A DNA stretch of 64,000 nucleotides from Lysobacterales bacterium (GTDB lineage: Bacteria > Pseudomonadota > Gammaproteobacteria > Xanthomonadales > SZUA-38): contig JASJDM010000026.1 of NCBI GenBank assembly GCA_030065125.1, positions 1 to 64,000 on the forward strand, read 5' to 3'. Position numbers and translations under genes: made by a program. Below are positions 50,801 through 60,810 of the stretch, piece by piece (position 1 is the first letter of the stretch; every line of letters starts with the position of its first letter). The notes beneath the pieces were generated by a model. It was given only the letters and a program-made list of their open reading frames with translations. It was not told the DNA's origin and did no database searches.

Positions 50801-52118
50801 GCCGATCGCTCTCGGGCACGCTGATATCCGGCGGATTCACTGTCACCGTCTGGGTGTCCGTGCCGGTGTTGCCTGAGCTGTCCATGGCGCTCCAGGTCAC
50901 CAGCGAGTCACCGACGGGAAAGGGTCCGGCATTGTCAGGGGTGGCCGTCAGGATTTCGCCGCTGTTGTCCGTGACGACGGCGCTGCCCAGCTCGACCGGC
51001 GTTAGGGTGCCAGTGGCGGAGAAATCAACGTCGGCCGGAGCTGTTACTTGCGGTGGAATGACGTCGCCGCCAGTGATTTCGGACACTGAGTTGCACCCGG
51101 CGAGGTTGTTCTCCAGCGTCAGATCGCCGGCGATATCGGGAATGCCGGCGGGGCCTGGGCCTGGTCCGGCCAGGCCGTCATCGACGTCGTCGAGCAGGGC
51201 GGCGAGTGCGGAGCAGTCATCCAGCATGCCATTGTCGCTGATCGTGACGCCGGCATTGACGCTGATGACGTTGGCCAGTCCATCCAGGTCGGTGAGACTG
51301 GCATTGTCGTCGATCAGCATTTCGGAATAGGTATTGCCGATGGTCGTGACGCCGGTCAGCGCGTCGATATTCGTTAGAGAACCGTTGCGCCGTATGACCA
51401 GGCCGTTGATGTGACCGGCAATGCCTTCCAGCCCGCCCAGGCTGGCCAGGTTGGCATTGCTGCGAATGTCGATGTGTCCATCAAAGCCGGTCACGCCGGC
51501 CAGGCCATTGATATTCGTCAGGGCCGCGTTGCGTGTAATGTTGATAGCGCTGGCAACGCTGTTGAGGTTTGAAAGGTCGTCGAGGTTCAGCAGCGCGGCA
51601 TTCTCGCGGATAACCAGGGACGCTCCGATTCGGGTCAGTCCCGCCAGGCCGCTCAGGTCGGAAAGGTTGGGGTTGTTGAAGAGGGTCAGGGCGCCGGAGT
51701 TTAGCTCCGTGATTCCCGAAAGACCATCCAGGTTGGCCAGCAGGTTGTTGCTAAAAAACTCCAGCGCACTGATGGTGGTTAATCCCGAGAGTCCAGACGT
51801 ATCGGTCAGAACAGGGTTTGAGGTTAGTTCCAGCCAGAAAACCGAAGCCAGACCCGATAACCCGTCGAGATTGGCAATGTCGGGTCCGGTGACCGTCAGC
51901 TTGCCCACCACCCGGTCACAGCCAGGCCCGTGATTGGTCTGAAATGCGTCCACCTCGGCCTGGGACGTCAGGTTGATGTCGTTGGGCGTGCAGTCCACGG
52001 CCAGCCCGAATGGTGACCAGGCCATCAGCGCCACAAGCAGAATCCCCGGACCCTGTGAAAATCCACCCGCTAGGCGGCCCAGGCGATGGACGATTCTGTG
52101 AATCAAGTCAGAAAGCAT
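47826..52118 (-). CDS. Giant secreted multidomain protein: LRR, HYR, CBM9-like, metallopeptidase and Calx-beta
   Basis: 1430 residues. After a signal (GILLVALMAWSPFGLAVD) come leucine-rich repeats of the receptor-L kind (LTVTGPDIANLDGLSGLAS, NPNLSDLSGLAGL, NAALTNINGLAGVTGF) to about 330, a HYR-type domain (VTAPADVDFSATGTLTP, WSAMDSSGNTGTDTQTVTV), a CBM9-like region (PVIDGSIGYGEWDEAVHFD), and a metallopeptidase-like part with HELNH (897-901) in MTYAHELNHNLDG. Ig-like domains (APTVSLVTPNGGEVLSGVET, WTASDDDMDDLSFALLYSAD) follow, then Calx-beta (IEGEASLTVIRGGEAQGTA). It ends RDGFEWGQ plus a charged tail. Probably surface-attached or released; the protease substrate is unknown. Confidence 0.87.
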   Translation of the reverse strand: MLSDLIHRIVHRLGRLAGGFSQGPGILLVALMAWSPFGLAVDCTPNDINLTSQAEVDAFQTNHGPGCDRVVGKLTVTGPDIANLDGLSGLASVFWLELTSNPVLTDTSGLSGLTTISALEFFSNNLLANLDGLSGITELNSGALTLFNNPNLSDLSGLAGLTRIGASLVIRENAALLNLDDLSNLNSVASAINITRNAALTNINGLAGVTGFDGHIDIRSNANLASLGGLEGIAGHINGLVIRRNGSLTNIDALTGVTTIGNTYSEMLIDDNASLTDLDGLANVISVNAGVTISDNGMLDDCSALAALLDDVDDGLAGPGPGPAGIPDIAGDLTLENNLAGCNSVSEITGGDVIPPQVTAPADVDFSATGTLTPVELGSAVVTDNSGEILTATPDNAGPFPVGDSLVTWSAMDSSGNTGTDTQTVTVNPPDISVPESDRPVIDGSIGYGEWDEAVHFDLVNGFMAFAHSDQRLFVLINVLADDTDDPFSAGGGDQFWLQFDINEDGQATPDLDLRFRLEPVTGNLRWQTFCDGCPLGFNALESMTFSSRGEGFGCFIDDGSAQLVPLQCQSHRVWELALDLGELDMRSDRSVGFGYLVSSGEPLLTENMPPNLNDLASYGQLTLLGDVEGPGGAGIAVNPAFEVTQAAQTPLNELDLVADKRTAVRAWDGSSDSDQRYFIYGSRAGVDLAGSPLLARSRPRGQSGLSSRLVAERTMLPGSWTQAGTVDFEVLMQDLDGDVTATLSDSLDFVPTRTPVFWTVPIRMVYSDPATPPSTVTLNQVTLAEQWLARMAPIQDIEFSRRSLLTVTDVTSSTRLKEILNGYDQLVILAWALGLANNGEPPFDLPEQVTGFTGQGFTTANGRSIGGSSDRIGRGGRGRITWVRARASRTSMTYAHELNHNLDGADTSTWGLHVPDTCSSSSGGAIDPAWPYANSFLIQQIGVAPDMVRFNTVSNQTPDFMSYCTRNGVVLSWWSPYRWQAWVDEFRTDLPGKAADALQPHGESPQDSFYLQARVYPDDTGELTRVLRQPGIPDPIGAGDHRLQILDCSGSEIYSTGFSVSFVGDEGESEDFAGFSVVAPAPAEACQFVLLMNDTVLDSRVISVRAPTVSLVTPNGGEVLSGVETVQWTASDDDMDDLSFALLYSADGGMTWQPIAQGLDGEAIDVDFANLPGSTDARLRVLATDGANTVEDDSDAPLTVVASPPTVDILSPADGASVSTRSPLQLTGIARDVAGQTLPSDQLMWFINGSDAGIGDQLSVYLEEGNHEITLSVGDSASTFITVTAGGAEAIGFGGDIEVDEIEGEASLTVIRGGEAQGTATVFYATVDGSAVSGGDAALGLDDYVPVAQSDMQRLEWGEGEVGERFVAIGINRDTAAEGPEQFQLRLTPAGNEPINTPSAAVRIRSDDPALILRDGFEWGQGHRTEDRT

Positions 52119-52148
52119 AGTCAGGTCGCCTTTTTTCGGTCGGGGTGA

Positions 52149-55100
52149 TCAGGGGTTTTCAAAGCCGTCCAGAAACACGCCGTCAACGGTTTCCAGCAGT
52201 TGGGGTACTGCGTACTCAAGCGATACGCCGCCGATGAGTTCATCATCGATGAATCCTTCCACGGCCAGGGCAACCCCGTCCCCAGGCATCTGCGTGCCAG
52301 AGGGGTAGACGGCCAGGGTCGTCGTTTGGATTTCACCCGGATCCAGGGTCAGGCTTCGGTCTTCGAGTTCGTAAGACCAGTCGATGGGAACACTCAGCGG
52401 ACGAACCACCAGTTGAACAGTCTCGGTGGTGAGCCGGTCGTGGCCCACCCGGAAGCTGTAGGTGACGGGATCCAGGTCGGGCACGGTCATGCCGTTGCCC
52501 TTGGTGAGGAGGCTCTTGTTGCTGGTGCCCCCGTAGCGCGAGACCAGGTCATCACCGTCACGCTGGGCCAGGTCCCGGGCCTGCTGGACGGTGTCGTAGA
52601 AATTCGCGGGTAAAAACGGTTGGCTTTCGTAGGCGCGGACGACTTCCTGCAGGCGCAGATCCACTTCGGCCTGGCTCCAGCCGGAGTCGAGCAGGTAGTC
52701 CACGGTACTCTGTTCGAAACCCGAGGTTCGCAGCAGTTCCAGGTATTCCGCCTGCTCCACCGTGGTGAACACGGGGTCTTCAATGCCGGCGGCCGCCAGC
52801 TCGAGCAGGTGGGTGTCCAGGGCCGCGGCAAACTCCAGCCGCTTCATGCCCTCCTGCAGCGCGTAGCGCCGGAAGTTGAAGTACTGCACGTCGACAAAGC
52901 TGCTGGCTCCCGCCCGGGAGGCCTGCTCCAGCCGCAGGCGGGTCACCGCCCGCGCGGTGACCAGGGCGCTGAGCTCTGCCGCCAGCGCTGAGATCCGGGT
53001 CATGGACACCGCGAGATCGGGGGTGATCTCGCCGCCGGCAGTGTATGCCGGCGGCGTCAGCACCGGCGGAACGAAGGTGAGGGTGTAATCCTGGGCGCTG
53101 GCCCCTCCCTTGAAGTTCAGACCTTCGCTGAGACAGCGGGACGCTTTCCTGGCCTCGCTGTAGGCATTCCAGAAGTGCTTGAGCACACCCAGCAATCCGC
53201 CCCTGGTTGGGACCAGCCGGGTTGCGTCCAGGTCCTCACAGGGGTTCTGATCCGTGTTGCGTCTCAGGCTGAAGCCGTTACCGCCCTTGATACCGGCTTC
53301 GACGTTGCTGAAAGTGATCCGGGCCTGCACACAGTGGTGGCCCTGTTCGGTGGGAACCCAGAACCCCGGTGCGTCCCACTGCTCCCCGGGCGCGAGTGTC
53401 CTGCTGACCGTATCGACCGGACTGAAACCGAGCCCCAGGTGAAACAGGTTGACGCCGTATTCCACCTCCACGTCCAATGGGACACCCTGGGTGTTCTGCA
53501 TGGGTACTGAAAGGTCCATGGGGAAACCCACCAGGAACGGCGGACGCTCAATGTGAAGTCGCGGGCTGGCGTAGGGTGTGCCATTGGGATCGATCAGCCC
53601 GCCGGTGTCGCCGGGACCCTGCCAGAACGTGACGCCGCCAATGCCGGCAACCACGTCATTGTCGGTCAGGTTGGTTGCGCTGAGCGTGGCAAAGCCGGTC
53701 TCCATGGAGGTGATGGTGGCGGTGACACGACCGTCGAGGTCGGTCACGCCGGCGGGCTGGACCAGTTCGCCAAGGTTGCTCTGGATTTCGACCGTCCGAC
53801 CCGGCAGCGGCTGGCCCTGGGCATCGCGCAGGGTCACGGTGACGGTGCCCTCGGTGACGCCGTCGGCGATGATATATCGCGGTTCGGACTCGATGCGTGA
53901 GCGGTTGGTGATATCAGTGCCGCTGGTCAGCCAGGGTCGGTAGCGCACCCCGGTCGTCACGCTGTCGCCGGTACCGGCGTTGAGCGTGTTGTCATTACAG
54001 ACATCGGGAAACCCGGTGGCGTCGGCAGGCCCCGAGGAATCGCCCCAGAAATTCCCGATGGCGTCGACGCAGACGTTGTTGGACTGGGATATTCCCCCCA
54101 GTTGGTTACCAACAATCCTATTGTTGCGCAGGGTTTTCCGGCTGGATGACGAGGCGAGCACGCCAAATCCACCGTTATTGCCCAGCAGGCTGTCGCGCAG
54201 GTAAAAGTCGCCGGTGCCGGAGACCTGGATGCCGCTGGACTGGCTGTTGGTGATCTCGGTGTTGGCGATGCTCAGCGCCCCGGCCTGGGTCTTGGTGATC
54301 ATGGCCGCATTGCCGGGATCGCCGCTGGTGCCGCCGCCCCAGGACAGGCGAACGTGCTCCAGACTGCTGTCAGCGGTACCGTTGACAAACAGGTGTCTCC
54401 AGTAGCCGCTGGTCTCGTCGATCCGCGTCAGAATGATGGGGTTGTCGGCAGTCCCCTGGGCCTTGATCGCGCCCCGGGTGCTGATATCAATAGTGCCTCC
54501 CTCGGGTATCAGGATGTGAACGCCAGGCTCGACAACCCACTCGGCGATGGTGCCCGTGCCGGGATCGGCGTTGACCGCAGTGCTGCTGCCGATGAGCTCG
54601 TAGGGAACGCCGTGATGCCGCCAGACGCTGCTGCGCGAAATCCGGCCGTTGCCGGCGTCCAGAATCCGGATCCGGTCCGGGTTGTTGTTGGTGAAGCTGT
54701 TGTTGCCGCTGAGTGCGCCGATGGACTGGGCATCGGCCACCATGGCCACGGCCGCGGAGTCGTTGATAGTCAGGTTGGTCACCGATGCCGGAATCTCGTC
54801 AGAGTGAAACACCATGCCTACGGCGCCGCTGCGGTTGATGGTGACATGATCGATGACCGGCGCGGAAAATGCCGTGCCCGCGGTCGAGTCGTCGATGACC
54901 AGGGGCGCATAGACCAGGCCGGGGTCATCGCCGCCGCCGTCATTGAGAGTGACATAGCGCAGGGTGCTGCTGGCCAGTACCGCTGAGCGAAAAACGATCC
55001 GACCCCAGGGCATGGCGGGCGATTCTGCCTCAAAGACAATGGGTTCGGCAGCTGTGCCTATCGCGACCAGAGCCGCACCATCCTGGACATCGATGACCGC

Positions 55101-55343
55101 ATCAGGGCACATCAGGATTTGGGAATTGGCAGCCACCGTCAGGGTGGCCTGGACCCGGATGTTGCCAGCCACGTAGATCGTTCCGGACAACTGACGATCG
55201 ACATTCACATCGCTGGAAAGGTCCGGGTTGGCGCAGCTGGCGACCCCTGCAACAGACTGCCCCGGCAGGAACACAGCGGCCAATAGTCCCAGCGCCAACA
55301 ACTGCCCCAATGCCGCAGACCGGCAACTTGTGAGTCCTTGCAT
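52149..55343 (-). CDS. Large secreted right-handed beta-helix protein with Big-1-like domain
   Basis: 1064 residues from ATG 55343 (AGGAGG upstream; the in-frame TTG at 55379 is less likely). Signal GQLLALGLLAAVFLPGQSVA, then a pectate-lyase-like beta-helix of repeated short strands (VIDHVTINRSGAVGMVF, SLEHVRLSWGGGTSGDPGN, AGALSIANTEITNSQSSGI, SRKTLRNNRIVGNQLGGISQ), a Big-1/invasin-like domain (GTVTVTLRDAQGQPLPGRTV), long helical region, and an Ig-like end (DRSLTLDPGEIQTTTLAV). It ends VDGVFLDGFENP, the same DGFE tail as the neighbour at 47826. No catalytic residues for a lyase are identified; adhesin or cell-surface role likely. Confidence 0.85.
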   Translation of the reverse strand: MQGLTSCRSAALGQLLALGLLAAVFLPGQSVAGVASCANPDLSSDVNVDRQLSGTIYVAGNIRVQATLTVAANSQILMCPDAVIDVQDGAALVAIGTAAEPIVFEAESPAMPWGRIVFRSAVLASSTLRYVTLNDGGGDDPGLVYAPLVIDDSTAGTAFSAPVIDHVTINRSGAVGMVFHSDEIPASVTNLTINDSAAVAMVADAQSIGALSGNNSFTNNNPDRIRILDAGNGRISRSSVWRHHGVPYELIGSSTAVNADPGTGTIAEWVVEPGVHILIPEGGTIDISTRGAIKAQGTADNPIILTRIDETSGYWRHLFVNGTADSSLEHVRLSWGGGTSGDPGNAAMITKTQAGALSIANTEITNSQSSGIQVSGTGDFYLRDSLLGNNGGFGVLASSSSRKTLRNNRIVGNQLGGISQSNNVCVDAIGNFWGDSSGPADATGFPDVCNDNTLNAGTGDSVTTGVRYRPWLTSGTDITNRSRIESEPRYIIADGVTEGTVTVTLRDAQGQPLPGRTVEIQSNLGELVQPAGVTDLDGRVTATITSMETGFATLSATNLTDNDVVAGIGGVTFWQGPGDTGGLIDPNGTPYASPRLHIERPPFLVGFPMDLSVPMQNTQGVPLDVEVEYGVNLFHLGLGFSPVDTVSRTLAPGEQWDAPGFWVPTEQGHHCVQARITFSNVEAGIKGGNGFSLRRNTDQNPCEDLDATRLVPTRGGLLGVLKHFWNAYSEARKASRCLSEGLNFKGGASAQDYTLTFVPPVLTPPAYTAGGEITPDLAVSMTRISALAAELSALVTARAVTRLRLEQASRAGASSFVDVQYFNFRRYALQEGMKRLEFAAALDTHLLELAAAGIEDPVFTTVEQAEYLELLRTSGFEQSTVDYLLDSGWSQAEVDLRLQEVVRAYESQPFLPANFYDTVQQARDLAQRDGDDLVSRYGGTSNKSLLTKGNGMTVPDLDPVTYSFRVGHDRLTTETVQLVVRPLSVPIDWSYELEDRSLTLDPGEIQTTTLAVYPSGTQMPGDGVALAVEGFIDDELIGGVSLEYAVPQLLETVDGVFLDGFENP

Positions 55344-55447
55344 GTTCCACCGCCTCCTGTGGCTATCCAACGAGGCCAATGCGATCAGGCCTCAGGGATA
55401 AAAAGCGCAGTTGGCGGACCTGGCCGCCACGAGACGGGAAAAAAGTG

Positions 55448-57985
55448 CTATTCGACCGACAGTCCGCAGAACTCCAGGTAGACCGGATTGACCGGGCCCG
55501 GCCGCATCAGTGCGTGGGCCGAGTCCATCAACGCTTCGGCGGTGTCGTTGCCTGCGGACTGCCTGGCCCTGGCCAGCAGGCAAACGCCTATGCCCTCGAT
55601 GCTGGACCCGGCCAGGTTGCTCAACCGAAGGATGCGAACCGCTTCCTCGGCCGCCGATTCAGCAGCATGAGGTCGCTGCCGGTGGAATTCGCCGTAAGCG
55701 ATGGACAGCAGTGGGAACGCGACATAGTAGTGGTCATCCCCATGGAGCGTCTTGTAGAGGTCCTGGGCTTTCCAGTGCAGGGGAATTGCCTCGTCGAATC
55801 GGCGCTGCCGGGTCATGGCGGTGGCCAGGTTCTGGTAGCTTCTTGCCACACCTTCGTGGACTTCTCCATGCAGTGCAATTGTGCGGCCCAGAACGTCGCG
55901 CAGCAGCCCCTCGGAGTCCGCCGCGCGCCCGGTGCGCTGGTAGTGCAGGGCAAAGTTGTTCAGGGTGGCAAGGGTCGCTTCGTGCCCTCGTCCCAGGGTC
56001 TCATCGTAGATTGCAATGGCGGCCTGAAAATTCTCCTCTGCGCCCTGGTGATCCTTCAGCGCCGACAGGGTCGATGCCAGCTGGGACCGGATGTTGGCGC
56101 TGCTCAGGCTGTTGGACCCGTAGAGCTGTTCGGAAAGGTCTCGAGCCTCGGTCAGCATGGCCACCAATTGCTGGGATGGCGTCCGCATCAAGCGGGTGGA
56201 CACCAGGTTGACCACCGCGTCGACAAACGGCCGGGCAAATTCGGACCCGCCATCCCGGATTTTTTCCACGCCGGCCGCCAGCAGGTCCGCCCCCTCGTCC
56301 AGGCGCCCCAGGTTGCTCAGATGGTTGCCCATGGCGGCCTCTGCGACTCCCATTGCAGGTGCGTCATCGGCAAACATCTCGCTGGCCAGGGCCAGCTGCC
56401 GTCGATACAGCTCATCAGCCCGATCGACCTGGCCAATGGTGGCAAACTCCGAGGCCAGAAAACGCGTGCTCTCGAGCACCTGGGGCGACTTCTCGCCGTG
56501 TATGGTCTGCTCCAGTAACAGGGCCTCTTCACGCAGCGCAATGGCCTGGTCGTGCTGCCCCAGGCTCTGGTAGATGGTTGCGATTGATGCCAACAGCGTT
56601 GCGCGGATCTCTGGCTGATCTGCCAGTTGGCGGTGCACGCGCTCCAGTCCCAGATCAATGGCCTCGAGCACCGTAATCTGCTGACCACGATTCGGATCCG
56701 CCGGGGCGAAGGGGTCTGGACTGCGCAACAGTTCGACCATGAAGTCCTGGGCTGCGGTGGCCCTGATCTGCTCCTGCTGCAGGCGGTAATTGTAGCTGGT
56801 GAGCGTCAGAACATACGCCGCCACCGCCAGCAGTGCCGCCACCGTTGAAGGCAATAGCCAGGGCCGCCGGCGGATCAGCTTGGAGAGGCGGTATCCCAGG
56901 GTGTCTGGCCGGGCCGCCACCGGCTGACCCGCGAGAAATCGCTGCAGATCATCCCGCATCGCGCTGGCCGATGCATAGCGCGCGTTTGGGTCTTCATGCA
57001 GCGCCTGGGCCAGGATGGCATCAAGATCACCGCGAACCCGGGCCCGGCGGCGCGAGTCGTCCACGTACCGGCTGGCTGGACCCGACTGCTCCTGCTCACG
57101 CCGACGACCGGTGATCATTTCATACAGCACCAGTCCAACCTGGTAAATGTCGGATGCGGTAGTGACGGCCTGCCCGGATTTTTGCTCGGGGCTGCCATAG
57201 CCCGGTGTCAGCAGGGCAACACCCGTCCGCGTGCGGGGGGTGGAGCCGCCCATCACGCTGTCATCCAGCAGCTTGGCAATGCCGAAGTCCAACAGCGCTA
57301 CCTTACCTTTCCTGGAAACCAGGATGTTGGACGGCTTGATGTCCCGGTGCACCACCAGTCGCTGGTGGGCGTGGTGCAACGCATCGAGGACTTCGGTGAC
57401 CAGACCCACGCACGCCTCCAGCGCCAGGCCGCCGGTCCTGCAATGGTCGGTGATGGTGCTCCCGTCAACGTATTCCAGCACCAGGTAAGGCCGACCGTCG
57501 GGCAGGGCGCCGCCGTCCAGGATCTGAACAATGGCCGGATGTTCCAGGGTCGACAGGATCTGACGCTCCGCGCGGAACCGCGCGATCAGATCATCAGTAT
57601 CCAGGCCCCGTCGCAGGACCTTGAAGGCCACGGTCTGGTCAAACTCGCCGTCATCCCGGCGGGCGAGGTACACCGTGGCCAGGCCGCCTCGGGCGATGGG
57701 CTCCACCAGCAGCCAGCTGCTGAACCTCTGCCCGGACAGGTCTTCTTCGGAGGCCTGGTCGCTGGCCATGGAGCGAAACAGGTCGTTGCGAATGGAATTG
57801 AAGGGATCGGCCAGTCCATCCTCGGACTCCTCGGCAGCCTTGAGCAGGCCCTCTACCGCACTGCGGACCCCGGAGGTGCCCTGACACTGTTGCTCCAGGA
57901 AGGCTTCCCGTTCGGGCCCCGACAGCTCCAGAGCTGCGGTAAAAATACGGTCAATCAGACTTTTTTGAGGATCAATCCGGCTCAT
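55448..57985 (-). CDS. Serine/threonine protein kinase with membrane helix and TPR region
   Basis: 845 residues from ATG 57985 (GTG 58000 also possible). An N-terminal 80 residues lead into a complete kinase domain: glycine loop IARGGLATVYLARR (98-110), catalytic K122 in VAFKVL, VVHRDIKPSN (D215) and DFG at 233-235, GYGSPEQ. A single membrane helix (about 376-397) follows, then TPR-like repeats to the C-terminus (RATLLASIATIYQSLGQHDQ, EATLATLNNFALHYQRTGRA, ARSYQNLATAMTRQRRFDE). This is the Pkn/ECF-linked type: the sigma-factor gene upstream overlaps it. The TPR part would lie outside the inner membrane and sense or recruit partners. Confidence 0.9.
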   Translation of the reverse strand: MSRIDPQKSLIDRIFTAALELSGPEREAFLEQQCQGTSGVRSAVEGLLKAAEESEDGLADPFNSIRNDLFRSMASDQASEEDLSGQRFSSWLLVEPIARGGLATVYLARRDDGEFDQTVAFKVLRRGLDTDDLIARFRAERQILSTLEHPAIVQILDGGALPDGRPYLVLEYVDGSTITDHCRTGGLALEACVGLVTEVLDALHHAHQRLVVHRDIKPSNILVSRKGKVALLDFGIAKLLDDSVMGGSTPRTRTGVALLTPGYGSPEQKSGQAVTTASDIYQVGLVLYEMITGRRREQEQSGPASRYVDDSRRRARVRGDLDAILAQALHEDPNARYASASAMRDDLQRFLAGQPVAARPDTLGYRLSKLIRRRPWLLPSTVAALLAVAAYVLTLTSYNYRLQQEQIRATAAQDFMVELLRSPDPFAPADPNRGQQITVLEAIDLGLERVHRQLADQPEIRATLLASIATIYQSLGQHDQAIALREEALLLEQTIHGEKSPQVLESTRFLASEFATIGQVDRADELYRRQLALASEMFADDAPAMGVAEAAMGNHLSNLGRLDEGADLLAAGVEKIRDGGSEFARPFVDAVVNLVSTRLMRTPSQQLVAMLTEARDLSEQLYGSNSLSSANIRSQLASTLSALKDHQGAEENFQAAIAIYDETLGRGHEATLATLNNFALHYQRTGRAADSEGLLRDVLGRTIALHGEVHEGVARSYQNLATAMTRQRRFDEAIPLHWKAQDLYKTLHGDDHYYVAFPLLSIAYGEFHRQRPHAAESAAEEAVRILRLSNLAGSSIEGIGVCLLARARQSAGNDTAEALMDSAHALMRPGPVNPVYLEFCGLSVE

Positions 57986-58592
57986 TGATTTCGAGGGCAC
58001 TTTTCATATAAGCCCGGGCCCGCTGGGAATCCCGTTCCACGGTCCTGACGGCCATGTCCAGGGCTTCGGCGGTTTCCGCTACGCTCATTCCCGCGAAGTA
58101 CCGACATTCGATGATCCGCTCCAGGCGCGGATCGAGTTGGGCGATGTCCTTTAAAGCGCGATCCATTGCCAGAACCGCCGCGGACCCCTCATCACCAGCC
58201 ATGCTGCTTTCCTTCAGCGTCACCGGCGCTTCTCCGCCTCCGCGCTTTTCTGCATTCTTTCTGCGGGCGTGGTCTACCAGCAGGTGCCGCATGACCCGGG
58301 CCGCCGCCCGCAGAAAATGGCTGCGGTCCGACCATGACCCATCGCTGCTGGCCAGTCGCAGAAACGCTTCATGCACCACTGCCGTGGTGTTCAGGGTGTG
58401 GCCGGATCGCTCGTGGCTGAGCTGAAAGTGCGCCAGCCGCTTGAGCTCGGGGTAAATGGCGGTCATCAGCTGGTCGAGCGCGCCGTCATCCCCCCGGTCC
58501 ATTGCCTTGAGGATGTCCGCGATCTCCTGCTGTTGATTCTGCTCCGGCACCCGATTCAGTCTGCGATCATCCAGACCCACCGTATCGGCCAA
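57972..58592 (-). CDS. ECF-like sigma factor (TIGR02999-type)
   Basis: 206 residues. Sigma region 2 (EIADILKAMDRGDDGALDQL, YPELKRLAHFQLSHERSGHT, LNTTAVVHEAFLRLA, RSHFLRAAARVMRHLLVDHA) and region 4 (LDPRLERIIECRYFAGMSVA, ETAEALDMAVRTVERDSQRA, RAYMKSAL) fit the ECF-like group often encoded next to Ser/Thr kinases instead of an anti-sigma factor, and no anti-sigma gene is present here. Start TTG 58592; ATG is lacking near the N-terminus, and a GTG at 58580 is another choice. It overlaps the kinase start by 14 bases. Divergent from trpE. Likely targets are the surface proteins beyond the kinase; this is inference. Confidence 0.88.
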   Translation of the reverse strand: MADTVGLDDRRLNRVPEQNQQQEIADILKAMDRGDDGALDQLMTAIYPELKRLAHFQLSHERSGHTLNTTAVVHEAFLRLASSDGSWSDRSHFLRAAARVMRHLLVDHARRKNAEKRGGGEAPVTLKESSMAGDEGSAAVLAMDRALKDIAQLDPRLERIIECRYFAGMSVAETAEALDMAVRTVERDSQRARAYMKSALEINEPD

Positions 58593-58688
58593 CCGGGTGA
58601 AAAGGCAAGGGGCCTGCCTGAGTCACTGTGGTAGTGGATCTGCCGGCCCGATACAATCCACCGCTTTTGTGGCGGACTATTTCCTTAA

Positions 58689-60161
<1,473 letters not shown>

Positions 60162-60204
60162 CGCCGGTCGCCGGAATCACCCCCAACACGAGTAGAATGC
60201 CTCA

Positions 60205-60810
60205 ATGCTGTTGATGATCGACAACTATGATTCGTTTACCTACAACCTGGTGCAATACCTGGGCGAATTGGGTGCCGAGGTGGAAGTGCACCGCAACGAC
60301 CAGATCACGGTGGACGAAATTGAACATATGGCGCCCGGCAAAATAGTGATCTCTCCGGGGCCTTGCACCCCGGACCAGGCCGGCATCTCCATGGACGTGG
60401 TGCGGCGTTTTGCCGGCCGGGTGCCTATTCTCGGCGTTTGCCTGGGCCACCAGTCCATCGGCCAGGTCTACGGCGGCAAAGTGGTGCGGTCCCGAGCGGT
60501 CATGCACGGCAAGACGTCCATGATCCACCACAATGACCGGGGCGTGTTCGCGGGGCTGCCCAACCCGTTCGAAGCGACCCGCTACCACTCCCTGGTGGTG
60601 GCTGGTGATTCTCTGCCGGATTGCCTGGAACTGACGGCCTGGACCCAGCACGAAGACGGCAGTCAGGATGAGATCATGGGGTTTCGTCACCGGGACCACG
60701 CGGTAGAAGGGGTCCAGTTTCACCCGGAGTCCATCCTGACCCGCTGTGGCCACGACCTGCTCCGGAATTTCCTGGAGGCGCCGGCACAACAGGAAGCCGA
60801 ATATGCGTGA
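60205..60810 (+). CDS. trpG: Anthranilate synthase component II (glutamine amidotransferase)
   Basis: Provides ammonia to TrpE from glutamine. The 201 residues begin [20 protein letters not shown], have the class I amidotransferase nucleophile in [17 protein letters not shown] and the His-Glu pair in VQFHPESIL. It could also serve PabB, as bifunctional PabA/TrpG is common. Its end overlaps trpD by 8 bases. Confidence 0.96.
   Translation: MLLMIDNYDSFTYNLVQYLGELGAEVEVHRNDQITVDEIEHMAPGKIVISPGPCTPDQAGISMDVVRRFAGRVPILGVCLGHQSIGQVYGGKVVRSRAVMHGKTSMIHHNDRGVFAGLPNPFEATRYHSLVVAGDSLPDCLELTAWTQHEDGSQDEIMGFRHRDHAVEGVQFHPESILTRCGHDLLRNFLEAPAQQEAEYA

Noticed and set aside
58593..58688. trp attenuator or leader peptide before trpE
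   Set aside because: No short frame with consecutive Trp codons and no terminator/antiterminator pair in the 96 bases.
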